Positions 1-8,491 of a stretch of DNA of 64,000 nucleotides are shown one piece after another. Made by a program: the position numbers and the translations under genes. The stretch is from Frateuria_A sp051900425 (GTDB taxonomy: Bacteria > Pseudomonadota > Gammaproteobacteria > Xanthomonadales > Rhodanobacteraceae). Under the pieces are notes generated by a model. It was given only the letters and a program-made list of their open reading frames with translations, was not told the DNA's origin and did no database searches. The stretch spans positions 124,001 through 188,000 of the forward strand of contig NZ_JBHZGK010000005.1 in the NCBI RefSeq assembly GCF_051900425.1, given 5' to 3'. Each line of letters starts with the position of its first letter. Within the stretch, counting starts at the first letter, position 1.

Positions 1-3000
1 GCCAACCCCAGGTGCACCAGCGGCAGCGGGCCGACCAGCTTGTCGCGGTCGTGGTCGAAGATCGCGCGCAGCGTGCCCAGCGGCGCGCGGTTGACGCGGG
101 CCAGCACGTAGCCGGAATAGGCCTCATCGGCGATGCGCAGGTGGTCGTGGTGCTCGTAGCTGTAATAGGCGTGACCGCCGCCGAGCAGGTCGTCGCTGAG
201 GCGCTGCAGCGATTTCTGCAACACCTCCTGCGGCACGGCGAAGCCTTCCTCGCGCGCGTCGAGCATGAAGTCGACCACGTACGGCGTCATGAAGGTTTCG
301 ATCGGGCTGGTGCCACCCCAGAAGCTGAAGTGGCCGTTGCCCGCCTGGAACGAGGCAATGCGTGCCAGGGCGCTGTCGACGGCGGCGCGACGAGCCGCCT
401 CGCTGGTGGATAGTCCCAGTGCCGTGGCGGTGGCCGGGTCGAGCACCAGCGCGGCGTAGCCCTTGCTGGTGGTCTGTTCGATGCAGCCGTAGGGATAGCG
501 CAGCAGGTCGCGCAGCGCGGAGCCGTAAGGCAGCGGCGGCAGCGTGCTCAGGGTGAGTTGCGCGCGCACGGTCGGCGCGAGCAATCCGCCGGCTGCGCCG
601 GCATCCAGGTGCGCGGGCTTGCCCGGCTCGATCGCCAGCGGCACGGTCGTCTGTAGTTCGGGCCAGGCCGGACGCACGGCGAACTCGAAGTGGCGGTCGA
701 CCGTGAAGTCGCCGAGCGTGGCGTGGATGTCGAGCTTGGCCACGGCCGCGCCTGCGCTCGCCGTGACCGGCATGCTGAGCGTGGTGCCGGCGCCGTCCTT
801 GAGCGCCACCTCGCGGCTGGCGTTGGCGATGGTGATCGGGCCGCTAACCTTGACCACGACCTTCGCCGTGCCGTCATGCCCAGAAAGGTTCTTCAGGTCC
901 AGGCTGACGCGCGCCTTGTCGCCGGCGGCCATCACCCGCGGCGTGCTCGGCTCGACCACCAGCGGTGCGCGCACGATGACGGCGCCCTCGGCGTTGCCGA
1001 AACGGTCGGCGCTCCAGGCCATTGCGGCCAGGCGCAGGCTGCCGTTGAAGTCGGGCACCTGCACGCGCAACGTGGCCTTGCCCTGCGCGTCGAACGCGAC
1101 CGGCGCGGCGAACAGGTCGACGATCTGCACCTTGGGGTTGAGGCGTGCCGCGTGCGGCAGCGCCGGGCCGCTCATGTCGCCGCCGTAACGCAGCTTCGCC
1201 TCCGCGCCATCCATCGCCTCGATGATGCGGCTGTAGAGATCGTAGGCGTCCACGCTCAAGGCACGCTTGGCGAACATCCAGGCCCAGGCGTCGGGCACCG
1301 GGTAGTTGGTAATGTTGATGACGCCCTGGTCGACCGCCGCCAGGGTGACGTAGGCGCGCGTGTTGGCCAGACCCTTGGCCTGCACGGTCACCTCGAGCGG
1401 GTTGCCCGGGCGCATCAGCGACGGCGCGCTCAGCGTGAGCGGGATGCGCCGGTCGTTGCGCTCCATCGCGACATGCTCGACGCCGAGTGCGCGGGCCGGC
1501 GTGGTGTGCTCCTGCGCCTCGCCACCGCGGAACACCAGTGCGGAGACGTAGACGTCGTGGCGCTCCCAATCCTTGGTGACCGGGATCTCGAAGGTGCTGC
1601 CAGCCTTGGCGTCGATGTCGCGCGCGTAGAGCAGGTGATCGGACTCGACCAGCAGCAGGCCGGGGCCGTCGTGCGGCGGCGTCACCGTCACTTTCATGGT
1701 GTCGCCGGCACGGTAGCGCGCCTTGTCCAGCTGCAGCTTGACCTTGTCCGGACGCGCCTCCTTGCCGAGGTTCTCGTCCTCCCAGCTCCAGCCGGCGAAG
1801 AACGGGAATACCGTGGTGAGCTTCGTTTCCGGATCGTAGACCTCCAGCCGGTAGCCGCCCCACTCGACCGGGAAGTCGACGTGCACGCGCTGGCCCGGGG
1901 CCAGGTCGACGTCCTTCTCCTCGATCAGCTGCAGCTGCTGGTGCGCGTCGGATTTCCAGCCGTCGCCGTGCTCGTACAGCCAGTAGAAGTCGCGCAGCTC
2001 GCGCTGCAGCCGCACCTTCAGGTGATGGCCAGCGACCAGCTTGCCGTCGACGTCGGCGCGCAGGATCTCGAAACCCGCCTGGCCTTCGCTCTCGGCGCCC
2101 TGCTTGGGATCGAACAGCGGGCGCACGCCGACCAGTTGCGGGGCCGGCCAGTACACGCGCTTGAGCAGGCGGGTGACGGCGCGGCCGCCGGTCTCGTAGA
2201 CGCTGCCGGAAAGCGTGACGGCGAGTGGCGCGACCGGCTTGACGTCATCCGGCAGCGCGATCGGCTGGGCGAGCTTGCCCTGCGCGTCAAGCCTGGCGTC
2301 GAGCACGTCGTCGGCGCTTCGAGGCAGATCCAGCGTGGGGTCGCCGAAGAAGGTGTCCTTGAGGTTTTCCAGCGGATGCACTTCCGGCGCCAGCAGCAGC
2401 TTGGCGGTGACGCGGTTCCCATCGGCGGGAGCGCCGTAGAGATAGCTGGACGCGACCTCGAGCTTGAGCGGCTCGTCCGGTACCAGCCGCGCCTGCGGGC
2501 TGTCCAGGCTGAGCTTCAGGCGCTCGGGCAGGAACTCCTCGACGTGGAACGGGAAGGCGTCGACCGCTTCCCTGGCTGCCGGGTCGAGGCGGAATTCCAG
2601 TTGCCACAACCCGGTGGGCGCGTCCGCGGGAATCGCCTGGGACAGCGCGTAATAGTTGAGGTCCGAGGGCGCCAGTTGCTGGTCGGCCAGCGTGCGGCCG
2701 TCGGGCTGCTTCAGGCGAACGAACAGCGGCTGCGCCTTCATCGGCTTGCCGTCATCGTCGCGCAGCAGCGCCGACACGCGCAGCGTCTCGCCCGGCCGGT
2801 AGAGGTCGCGGCCGGACCAGGCGTAGACCTCGAACGGTGCCTGCCTGCGGCCGGTCACGTCGAAGTTGGAAATGTCCAGCGCGGGACGGTTGAACGGCAA
2901 CACCGAGACGTCATCACCGTGGCGCGCGATCAGTACGTCGGACGGATCGAGCTTGTAGGCGATCAGCGCGTTGCCGTCGCCGTCGGTAGTCGCCCTGAGC

Positions 3001-4013
3001 TTGGCAGAACCGTCCGGCCCGTCGATCTCCACCGCCACGCCTTCCAAGGGCGAGCCGTCGCGCAGCGAGGCCACGTGCAGCAGCGCGTTGTCGCGGTACA
3101 TGCGCAGGTGCAATCCAAGGTCGCTGACGAAGAAGATCGCGCTGTCGTAGCTGCCCTTGAAGGTGCCGCCCTGCTTGACCACCGCCATGTATACGCCCGG
3201 CCGCTGCAGTTCGCGCACGCGCTGCACCGGCAGGTAGGTCACGGTGCGTTCGTTGTCGTCGCCGCCCAGCGTGTAGTGGTTGGCGTAGACCGAATCGGCC
3301 ATGTCGGTGATCGGCCGCTTGACGCGGTCGCCGTGCTCGCACACGTCCCAGCGGTTGATCTCGTGGTCGAGCTCGTAGCTGTCGCGGTGCTTGTTCGATG
3401 GATAGGCGCAGTAGAGATCCGACAGCGCATCGTCGTGCACGCGGAAGAACTCCACGTCCGCGTCGTGCACGTTGACCGATACCAGCGGCAGACCGCGGCT
3501 GCCGCGCGCTGGCAGCACGCTGCCGTGCGAGGCGAACCCGACCGCCGGCGGCACGCTGCCGGAGTAGACGTCGCGCTTGAGCTCGCGCCCCAGCGTGCGG
3601 CCGTCGGCGGCGAGCAGGCCGGCGTGCAGCCGCACGGCGTAGTGGGTGTTGGGCTGCACGAAGGGGAAGCGCAGCGTCTTGCCGTCGTCGTCCAGGCTCC
3701 AGCTGCCGCTGACCGGCTCGCCGTTGCCGCCGGTGACCGCCAGCTCGCGGTCGAACGGCTGCGCCGCCGCCAACGGCACGTTGAAGCGCAGCACCAGCGC
3801 GGTACGTGTGTCGCGCAGGTCGGCGCCGGCCGAGGCGAGTGCGAACGCCGCCTTGCCCGCGGGCGCGTGCGCGGTGGCGCTATCGGCGGGCGCGCCCTGC
3901 AGCGCGGGCTTGTCCTGCGAGGAACGGTTGCAGCCGGCCAGCAGCACCAGCCCCAGCAAACCCAGACACAACCCGACCTGGCGCGACCAGCGCGCCACCG
4001 ACACGTGCCACAT
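1..4013 (-). CDS. Alpha-2-macroglobulin family lipoprotein (partial, runs off left edge)
   Basis: Bacterial alpha-2-macroglobulin, a large envelope protein thought to trap proteases that enter the periplasm and to work with the repair transglycosylase PBP1c. About 1337 residues are visible; the C-terminus lies beyond the left edge. The ATG at 4013 follows a good ribosome site (GGAAAGGGG) and starts a lipoprotein signal: arginines, a hydrophobic stretch of about 15 residues, then LLAGC with the lipidated Cys at residue 28. MG-type beta domains follow, and the thioester motif YPYGCIEQ (Cys1177, Gln1180) is intact, so this is the trapping thioester form. The long open frame on the opposite strand is a shadow: only the minus frame gives a lipobox and the thioester. 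Usual family length is 1500-1900 aa, so a few hundred residues are missing. A pbpC gene, common next to this family, could lie outside the window. Confidence 0.93.
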   Translation of the reverse strand, partial: MWHVSVARWSRQVGLCLGLLGLVLLAGCNRSSQDKPALQGAPADSATAHAPAGKAAFALASAGADLRDTRTALVLRFNVPLAAAQPFDRELAVTGGNGEPVSGSWSLDDDGKTLRFPFVQPNTHYAVRLHAGLLAADGRTLGRELKRDVYSGSVPPAVGFASHGSVLPARGSRGLPLVSVNVHDADVEFFRVHDDALSDLYCAYPSNKHRDSYELDHEINRWDVCEHGDRVKRPITDMADSVYANHYTLGGDDNERTVTYLPVQRVRELQRPGVYMAVVKQGGTFKGSYDSAIFFVSDLGLHLRMYRDNALLHVASLRDGSPLEGVAVEIDGPDGSAKLRATTDGDGNALIAYKLDPSDVLIARHGDDVSVLPFNRPALDISNFDVTGRRQAPFEVYAWSGRDLYRPGETLRVSALLRDDDGKPMKAQPLFVRLKQPDGRTLADQQLAPSDLNYYALSQAIPADAPTGLWQLEFRLDPAAREAVDAFPFHVEEFLPERLKLSLDSPQARLVPDEPLKLEVASSYLYGAPADGNRVTAKLLLAPEVHPLENLKDTFFGDPTLDLPRSADDVLDARLDAQGKLAQPIALPDDVKPVAPLAVTLSGSVYETGGRAVTRLLKRVYWPAPQLVGVRPLFDPKQGAESEGQAGFEILRADVDGKLVAGHHLKVRLQRELRDFYWLYEHGDGWKSDAHQQLQLIEEKDVDLAPGQRVHVDFPVEWGGYRLEVYDPETKLTTVFPFFAGWSWEDENLGKEARPDKVKLQLDKARYRAGDTMKVTVTPPHDGPGLLLVESDHLLYARDIDAKAGSTFEIPVTKDWERHDVYVSALVFRGGEAQEHTTPARALGVEHVAMERNDRRIPLTLSAPSLMRPGNPLEVTVQAKGLANTRAYVTLAAVDQGVINITNYPVPDAWAWMFAKRALSVDAYDLYSRIIEAMDGAEAKLRYGGDMSGPALPHAARLNPKVQIVDLFAAPVAFDAQGKATLRVQVPDFNGSLRLAAMAWSADRFGNAEGAVIVRAPLVVEPSTPRVMAAGDKARVSLDLKNLSGHDGTAKVVVKVSGPITIANASREVALKDGAGTTLSMPVTASAGAAVAKLDIHATLGDFTVDRHFEFAVRPAWPELQTTVPLAIEPGKPAHLDAGAAGGLLAPTVRAQLTLSTLPPLPYGSALRDLLRYPYGCIEQTTSKGYAALVLDPATATALGLSTSEAARRAAVDSALARIASFQAGNGHFSFWGGTSPIETFMTPYVVDFMLDAREEGFAVPQEVLQKSLQRLSDDLLGGGHAYYSYEHHDHLRIADEAYSGYVLARVNRAPLGTLRAIFDHDRDKLVGPLPLVHLGL

Positions 4014-4327
4014 GACGATCCCCTTTCCTTGAGGTGCGGGCGCATTATCGCCGGGTTTTGTGGCGCGCCGGGGGCGGCCGGGCGACGGCGGCGGGGCGCC
4101 TTGCGTCGTCCGCGGCCGGTACACTTCAATCGACCCATGCGTGTTGCGGTGCCAGTCCCCACGCCAGTGCGCGCTTCTCATAGGCGCACACGATCACGCG
4201 GCTTGACCATGAACTGATCAGCCGCGGTGGTGTGCTCGCGTCGATGCGCCAAGTCGTCGCCGCCGTGGGTGAGCCGCGACGGACGGCTGACGCTTCGACA
4301 GGACCTGCAGGAGAGCCTGCGCGCTAC
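4014..4327. other. Intergenic region, no gene seen
   Basis: This is the upstream region of the macroglobulin gene, beyond the 3' end of the diguanylate cyclase gene, both read on the minus strand. I see no coding frame with a ribosome site and no hairpin with a T-run. A GATAAT hexamer on the minus strand (4049-4044) could be a -10 box for the macroglobulin gene, but no matching -35 box sits at the right distance. Confidence 0.4.
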
Positions 4328-5290
4328 CTACGAAGCGCGCGACCGTCCGCGCTTGGCGTCCAGCATCAGCAGATCCGCCTCACGGTAGGCCTCGCCCAGG
4401 TCCCGGTCGGGGCCGCGCCAGCTGTAGCCCAGGGTGGCGGCGACGCCGGCGGCGCGCAGGGCCTGTTCGATGCGGGCGGCCTGACGGGCCAGTTCGATCG
4501 GCCCGACGTCCAGTACCAGCACGACGAATTCGTCGCCGCCCAGGCGCGCGACCACGTCCACCGCCCGCACGGCGCGCGTGATCTCTTTCGCCGCGCGCTG
4601 GATGAGCTCGTCGCCGGCGGCGTGGCCCTGGGTGTCATTGGTCTGCTTGAGGCGGTCCAGGTCGACCACCACCACGCCGGCGGTGGTGTGCTCGTCGCGG
4701 CAACGCTGCTCCTCCAGCGAGAGCAGTTCGCGCCAGCCGCGGCGGTTGAAGATGCCGGTCATCGGGTCGGTCATTGCCTCCAGCTCGGCGCGTTCGGCGC
4801 GGCGCCGGGTTTCCTTGAGGTCGACGTCGTGGCGCCACAGCGTGGCGAGCATCTGCGCGCACAGCTGCACGATCGGCAGCCAGCGCTCCAGGTCGACCGC
4901 CACCGGCTGCGGGTCGATCCCGCACAGCGTACCTACCGCGCCGTGGTCGAGCCGCACCGGCACGCCCAGGTACGCGCCGATGCCGCGCTGGACGATGGGC
5001 GCGGCGGCATACGGCGCGTGGGTGCTGACGTCGGCCACCACGCACGGGCCGCCGCGGACCATACGCGAGCAGATCGAATCGGCCCAGCGCAGGGCGTCCC
5101 CGTTGCGCACGCCGAAACGCTCGTCGGCGGCCACCAGCACCAGCCAGTCCTCACCGTCGACGCGGGTGAAATACCAGGCGCCGAGGCCGGTGCGTTGGCG
5201 CAGCATGTCCAGGCAGGCCTGAGCGGCTTCCCGGAAGCCGGCGAAAGCCGGCGACGGCGTGGCGAAAGTGATTTCCAATGGCGAACTCAT
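4328..5290 (-). CDS. GAF-GGDEF diguanylate cyclase
   Basis: Predicted soluble diguanylate cyclase of 320 aa making cyclic di-GMP from two GTP. Residues about 10-150 form a GAF-type sensor (motifs ICSRMVRGGPCVVADV and YLGVPVRLDHG are typical of the GAF-GGDEF family), followed by the GGDEF domain from about 155. The active-site signature is intact as GGDEF at 251-255, and RAVD at 242-245, five residues upstream, fits the RxxD inhibitory site for product feedback. No membrane segment or EAL domain is present. The frame extends upstream to 5482, but the ATG at 5290 begins the recognisable domain, so I prefer it; its ribosome site is weak. The ligand sensed by the GAF domain cannot be read from the sequence. 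It stands alone, not in an operon with the macroglobulin gene. Confidence 0.9.
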   Translation of the reverse strand: MSSPLEITFATPSPAFAGFREAAQACLDMLRQRTGLGAWYFTRVDGEDWLVLVAADERFGVRNGDALRWADSICSRMVRGGPCVVADVSTHAPYAAAPIVQRGIGAYLGVPVRLDHGAVGTLCGIDPQPVAVDLERWLPIVQLCAQMLATLWRHDVDLKETRRRAERAELEAMTDPMTGIFNRRGWRELLSLEEQRCRDEHTTAGVVVVDLDRLKQTNDTQGHAAGDELIQRAAKEITRAVRAVDVVARLGGDEFVVLVLDVGPIELARQAARIEQALRAAGVAATLGYSWRGPDRDLGEAYREADLLMLDAKRGRSRAS

Positions 5291-5700
5291 GAGCGGGACG
5301 GGCGCTATCGACGTGAGGGTTTCCGCACGGCTAGCGAGGATCGTGCCAGCATGCTGATGAACCCACAGCGCACATGCACGGGTTCCTCGCCGCCGCTCCG
5401 GCCGCCGCTTCGTCCTCGGCCAGGCCGAGTGAGCGTGCCCGCCATGGACGCTCGGCACGGCGCCCCGGATGCCAGCCGTCAACTCTTTGGAATTTTTCCA
5501 GTTGACACTCGCGCAAGCCTAACCCTAGCTTGAAAAAGGGAACGGAGGGGGCTTTGTTCACGAGCGCAGGACGCCGCATGGTTGTCCGCACGACGCGCCC
5601 GTTACATGCAACGCAACGCCACCACCAGATCCGTCAAGAGCGGCGCCCCGGCGTCCGGTCGTGGGTTCGACCGCTGGAAAGACATGGAGTCGGCAGTTCG
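5291..5700. other. Intergenic/leader region upstream of the bacteriocin-like cluster
   Basis: This is a divergent spacer between the diguanylate cyclase and the ABC transporter gene. It holds a good sigma70-type promoter on the plus strand (listed separately). The plus frame is open upstream of 5701, but its residues do not resemble an ABC ATPase, so I treat 5530-5700 as an untranslated leader of roughly 160 bases. Confidence 0.45.
5488..5530 (+). promoter_or_regulatory. Candidate promoter with adjacent palindrome, driving the peptide cluster
   Basis: A perfect -35 box TTGACA (5502-5507) is followed by a 17-base spacer and CTAGCT (5525-5530; TAGCTT one base later). The same arrangement, TTGACA-N17-CTAGGT, is found upstream of the TonB receptor at 61496. 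A 13-base AT-rich palindrome TGGAATTTTTCCA (5488-5500) abuts the -35 box and could be an operator. Transcription would begin near 5537, well ahead of the first gene. Confidence 0.45.
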
Positions 5701-6462
5701 ATGGTTGGCAAAGCTGATATCGCTGTGGGTTCGGATGTGCTCGTCGTGGAAGGGCTTGGCCGGAACCTCGGCGGGTGCACCATCCTGGATAGCCTGGATT
5801 TCCGGATGCCCGCGCGGAGTGTCTTCGCCTTGCTGGGCCCCAATGGAGCGGGCAAGACGACCACGCTGAACATCGTCGCCGGGTTGGATGCTCCCGACGC
5901 CGGCGCGGTGCGCATCTGCGGGTACGACGTGCAACGCCAGCCGATCCGGGCCAGGCAGTCCATGGCGTACGTGCCGGACGAACCGGCGCTGTACGACGTG
6001 TTGAGCGTGATCGAATACGTCGAGTTCGTCGGCGCCTTGTGGGGAATGGAAGCCGCTGACGCCTTGATGCGCGCCGAGGCGCTGCTGGTCGAACTGGGCC
6101 TGGCCAAAAACCGCGACGCGCGACTCGGTACGCTGTCGCGTGGTACCCGGCAGAAGGTGGCCCTGGCCGGTGCCCTGGTCCACGAACCTTCGCTGCTCGT
6201 CATGGATGAGCCATTCACCGGGCTCGACCCCATCGCGGCGCGACAGATCCGGCAGGTGCTTCTGCGCGTTGTGCAGGCCGGCGCGTCCGTGCTGATGTCC
6301 ACCCACATGATGGACACGGCCCAGCAGTTGGCAACGCACGTCGGCCTCCTCATGGGCGGCCGCCTGGTGGCCGTGGGCGAAACCGCCCAGGTGATGGGGC
6401 TGGCCAGGGAAGGGGCGAAGACCCTCGAAGAAGCCTACGTGTCGCTGGTGGGCGGCCGATGA
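5701..6462 (+). CDS. ABC transporter ATP-binding protein
   Basis: ATPase subunit (253 aa) of an ABC-2/CcmA-like exporter. Walker A is GPNGAGKT (46-53), the signature is LSRGTRQ (145-151) and Walker B ends in VMDE (167-170), followed by the switch His in STHMM. Start chosen at ATG 5701 because the ABC fold begins shortly after it; the frame is open further upstream but without family features. The stop overlaps the ATG of the membrane protein at 6459 (ATGA), so the two are translationally coupled and probably one transporter. As first gene of the cluster that encodes two leader peptides, it may provide immunity or extrusion of the peptides, as ABC pairs do in lantibiotic clusters (LanFEG-like). 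That role is inference. Confidence 0.9.
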   Translation: MVGKADIAVGSDVLVVEGLGRNLGGCTILDSLDFRMPARSVFALLGPNGAGKTTTLNIVAGLDAPDAGAVRICGYDVQRQPIRARQSMAYVPDEPALYDVLSVIEYVEFVGALWGMEAADALMRAEALLVELGLAKNRDARLGTLSRGTRQKVALAGALVHEPSLLVMDEPFTGLDPIAARQIRQVLLRVVQAGASVLMSTHMMDTAQQLATHVGLLMGGRLVAVGETAQVMGLAREGAKTLEEAYVSLVGGR

Positions 6463-7928
6463 ACCGCACCGTGACGGACTGGCGCTGGTGGGTCGCGCAC
6501 GAGTTCCGCCTGGCGGCGCGGGAAACGCAGCTGGACTTCGGTCCCATCGCGGCCTTCCTCGGAGCCGGCGCGCTCCTGGGCGGCTACCTCATGCTGCACG
6601 TGGTCGCCTACGTTTTCCTGCAATACCTGAGCGGCAGCATGCGCGCGGCACCGGGGCGGCTGGAAGGCCTGTTGCTGGCCCTCCTGTTCGGAGCGACTTG
6701 GATCCGAGGCATCGGCCTCGCCCAGCGCATGCTCTACGGACGGCACGACGCCACGCTGCTCGTCGGCTCGCCGGTGCGCATCGCGGACGTTCTGCGTGCG
6801 CGCGCGATCGTGCTGGCCACTGCCAGCGTGGCCTTTCCGCTGTTGCTGCTTTCGCCCGTGGCGAACGTCTCGATCCTGCTCGGCCGCTACGGCATGCTCG
6901 CGTTCTACCCCATGGCGCTGTCGCTCGCCGTGACCGCCGCGCTGCTTGCCGTGGCGGTTGCCGCATGCAGCAGGCGTTGGCTTGGCAAGATCGGCGCGCA
7001 GGCGGTGGCCAGGGGCGGCATGACCTTGATACTGCTGCTTGCGTCGGCCTCCAGGTTGCCGGCGCTGAAAGCGCCGATGGCGCTGGCTGCCGCTCGTCTG
7101 GAGAGCGGCGCAACGTGGCTCGGTATGGCGTTGGCCGGGAACGCCCTCCCCTTGTGGACGAGCCTGCTTGCGAGCGTGCTCGCCGCCGGCCTGCTGCCGC
7201 GCCTGCTGGCGGCGGTTTATCTTTCCGGCATGCGCCAAGGCCCCTCCGCCAACCGGCGCCCCGTCGTCCACAGACGTCGGACTCCGCTCGCGACCGGCCG
7301 GCTGGCCCGGTTGCTGGGGACGGGTTGCCGGCTCGCCTGGCGCCATCCCGAGCGGCTGTGGCAGGCCGGAGTGAGCGCCGTGGTGATGGCGGTCGTGGTG
7401 GTTGTCGTGGGGCACCGGCAGTCGCTTGCGGTCGGGCCACTGTCGGACGCGGCCCTGGTTTGCGCCCTGGGCGCATTCGGCGCGGAAGTCGGCTGGCTCA
7501 TGACCAGTGGCGAGCAGATGCCCTGGCTGCTCGCCTGCGCACCGCTGCCGCGCGGCACCTGGTGGATGGTGCGCTATCTGTCCGCACAGGTGTTCGCCAT
7601 GCCGGTGCTGCTGGTCGTCGCCGTCGGGTTGGCATTTTACCGGCCGGCAGAGCTGCTGACGGTGCTCGTCTTCGGGTCCGGCGCGCTGGGCACGTCGCTG
7701 TTGCTTGCGACCAGCAGGGCTCCCGCCATCGCTTCGGGCGGCGGCCACCGCAATCGTCGCAACGGGCTGCTGTCTGGCTGCGCCATGGTCTGTTACGGCG
7801 GCTGGGCGGCTGCCTCGGCAATCCTGCATGCCACCGTGGCGGGGAGTGCCCTCCTTGCGCTGGGTGCAACGTTGACGGCGGTCGCCGCGTCGCTGGGGTT
7901 CCATCACGTCGGCGCGCATGGCCGGTAG
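6459..7928 (+). CDS. Polytopic membrane protein, likely ABC permease partner
   Basis: A 489-residue integral membrane protein with roughly ten to twelve hydrophobic segments spread over its length (for example around residues 35-55, 110-170 and 395-480). No ABC-2 signature is obvious, but the 4-base ATGA overlap with the ATPase gene strongly suggests that it is its membrane partner. The segment after residue about 265 is arginine-rich and probably a cytoplasmic loop. It lies just upstream of the two leader-peptide genes and so may take part in immunity or secretion of those peptides. No closer family is recognised; the permease call rests on context and topology. Confidence 0.75.
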   Translation: MNRTVTDWRWWVAHEFRLAARETQLDFGPIAAFLGAGALLGGYLMLHVVAYVFLQYLSGSMRAAPGRLEGLLLALLFGATWIRGIGLAQRMLYGRHDATLLVGSPVRIADVLRARAIVLATASVAFPLLLLSPVANVSILLGRYGMLAFYPMALSLAVTAALLAVAVAACSRRWLGKIGAQAVARGGMTLILLLASASRLPALKAPMALAAARLESGATWLGMALAGNALPLWTSLLASVLAAGLLPRLLAAVYLSGMRQGPSANRRPVVHRRRTPLATGRLARLLGTGCRLAWRHPERLWQAGVSAVVMAVVVVVVGHRQSLAVGPLSDAALVCALGAFGAEVGWLMTSGEQMPWLLACAPLPRGTWWMVRYLSAQVFAMPVLLVVAVGLAFYRPAELLTVLVFGSGALGTSLLLATSRAPAIASGGGHRNRRNGLLSGCAMVCYGGWAAASAILHATVAGSALLALGATLTAVAASLGFHHVGAHGR

Positions 7929-8050
7929 CGGGAATTCGGCGCAGGAGGCGCCGCAAAGGGGCAGGCATGGCCTGCGGGGGCATGGTGGGTCGGGAGGATC
8001 CGCCTTGGCCGAGCTCTCCAACGGGGAGCGTCAACGATAAGGAGTAGCAA

Positions 8051-8227
8051 ATGGAAAAGCTGAGTCAGGAAGAGATGCTGGTCGCCCAGGGCGGCAGTTT
8101 CTGGACGGGCGTGGGCTGTGGTGCGGGCATCGCCGGCATCATGCTCACCGAGGGTGGGATTCTCGCGGTCGACCCGGCCGTCGGCGTTGCGACGGTCGCG
8201 GCCTGTGCCGATGCCCTTGGCTTCTAA
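8051..8227 (+). CDS. Bacteriocin-like precursor peptide A with double-glycine leader
   Basis: A 58-residue precursor, shorter than usual gene-calling limits. The start follows a strong ribosome site (AAGGAG, 8 bases before ATG). Residues 1-15 form a typical class II leader, with LSQEEMLVAQGG fitting the LSxxELxxIxGG consensus. Cleavage after GG would release a 43-residue mature peptide starting SFWTGVGCGAG. It is glycine/alanine/valine-rich, hydrophobic, has small-xxx-small motifs (GCGAG, GIAG) and carries exactly two cysteines, at mature positions 8 and 37. A C39 peptidase exporter encoded 1.5 kb downstream would recognise this leader. Tandem with peptide B, 17 bases apart, suggesting a two-peptide bacteriocin. 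Antimicrobial activity is inferred; a signalling peptide is the main alternative. Confidence 0.85.
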   Translation: MEKLSQEEMLVAQGGSFWTGVGCGAGIAGIMLTEGGILAVDPAVGVATVAACADALGF

Positions 8228-8244
8228 CTTTCAAGGAAACAGAC

Positions 8245-8427
8245 ATGCAGAAGCTTGATGAGCAGTCCCAGCTGAACATTCGTGGCGGCTTGAGCAGCGC
8301 GTGCGGTATCGCCGTCGGCATTGCTGCCGTGCTGGCGCTTTCGGGTCCGGAGGGCTGGCTGTTGCTGGCCGAAGCGGCCGAAGCCGGTGGTACCCAGGCC
8401 GCGATCGCGGCCTGCGCCGGTGGTTAA
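8245..8427 (+). CDS. Bacteriocin-like precursor peptide B with double-glycine leader
   Basis: A 60-residue precursor preceded by AAGGA eight bases before the ATG. The leader (residues 1-15) contains LDEQSQLNIRGG, again the class II GG type. Predicted mature peptide: 45 residues starting LSSACGIAVG, with a GxxxG motif (GIAVG), a long hydrophobic stretch, a Trp at 23 and two cysteines at mature positions 5 and 42. The overall architecture matches peptide A (15-residue leader, one Cys near each end, Gly/Ala-rich core) while the sequences differ, as expected for the halves of a two-component bacteriocin. A stable hairpin follows at 8445. The two Cys flank nearly the whole mature chain, so a disulfide would tie its ends together. 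Activity itself is not shown by sequence. Confidence 0.85.
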   Translation: MQKLDEQSQLNIRGGLSSACGIAVGIAAVLALSGPEGWLLLAEAAEAGGTQAAIAACAGG

Positions 8428-8444
8428 GCGGTAACGCGCTCGGA

Positions 8445-8471
8445 TGCCTGCCGCCGCTTCGGCGGCAGGCA
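8445..8471 (+). terminator. Strong hairpin between peptide genes and export genes
   Basis: Twelve perfectly paired bases (TGCCTGCCGCCG / CGGCGGCAGGCA) with a three-base loop CTT, starting 18 bases after the stop of peptide B. No T-run follows, so a classic intrinsic terminator is unlikely. It is better read as a 3' stabiliser or partial attenuator allowing more peptide mRNA than exporter mRNA. Confidence 0.55.
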
Positions 8472-8491
8472 CTGGAAGGGGGAAAGCATCC

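Noticed and set aside
690..4217. 1175-codon open frame on the plus strand opposite the macroglobulin gene
   Set aside because: It is His/Arg/Val-rich with no domain, signal or ribosome site; the minus frame gives a lipobox, macroglobulin domains and a thioester motif, so this is a GC-driven shadow.
7967..8047. Short frame (26 codons, MACGGMVGRED...) before peptide A, considered as a third peptide
   Set aside because: It lacks a leader with GG at the right place and a hydrophobic core, and overlaps the ribosome site of peptide A; a leader-peptide role cannot be shown.
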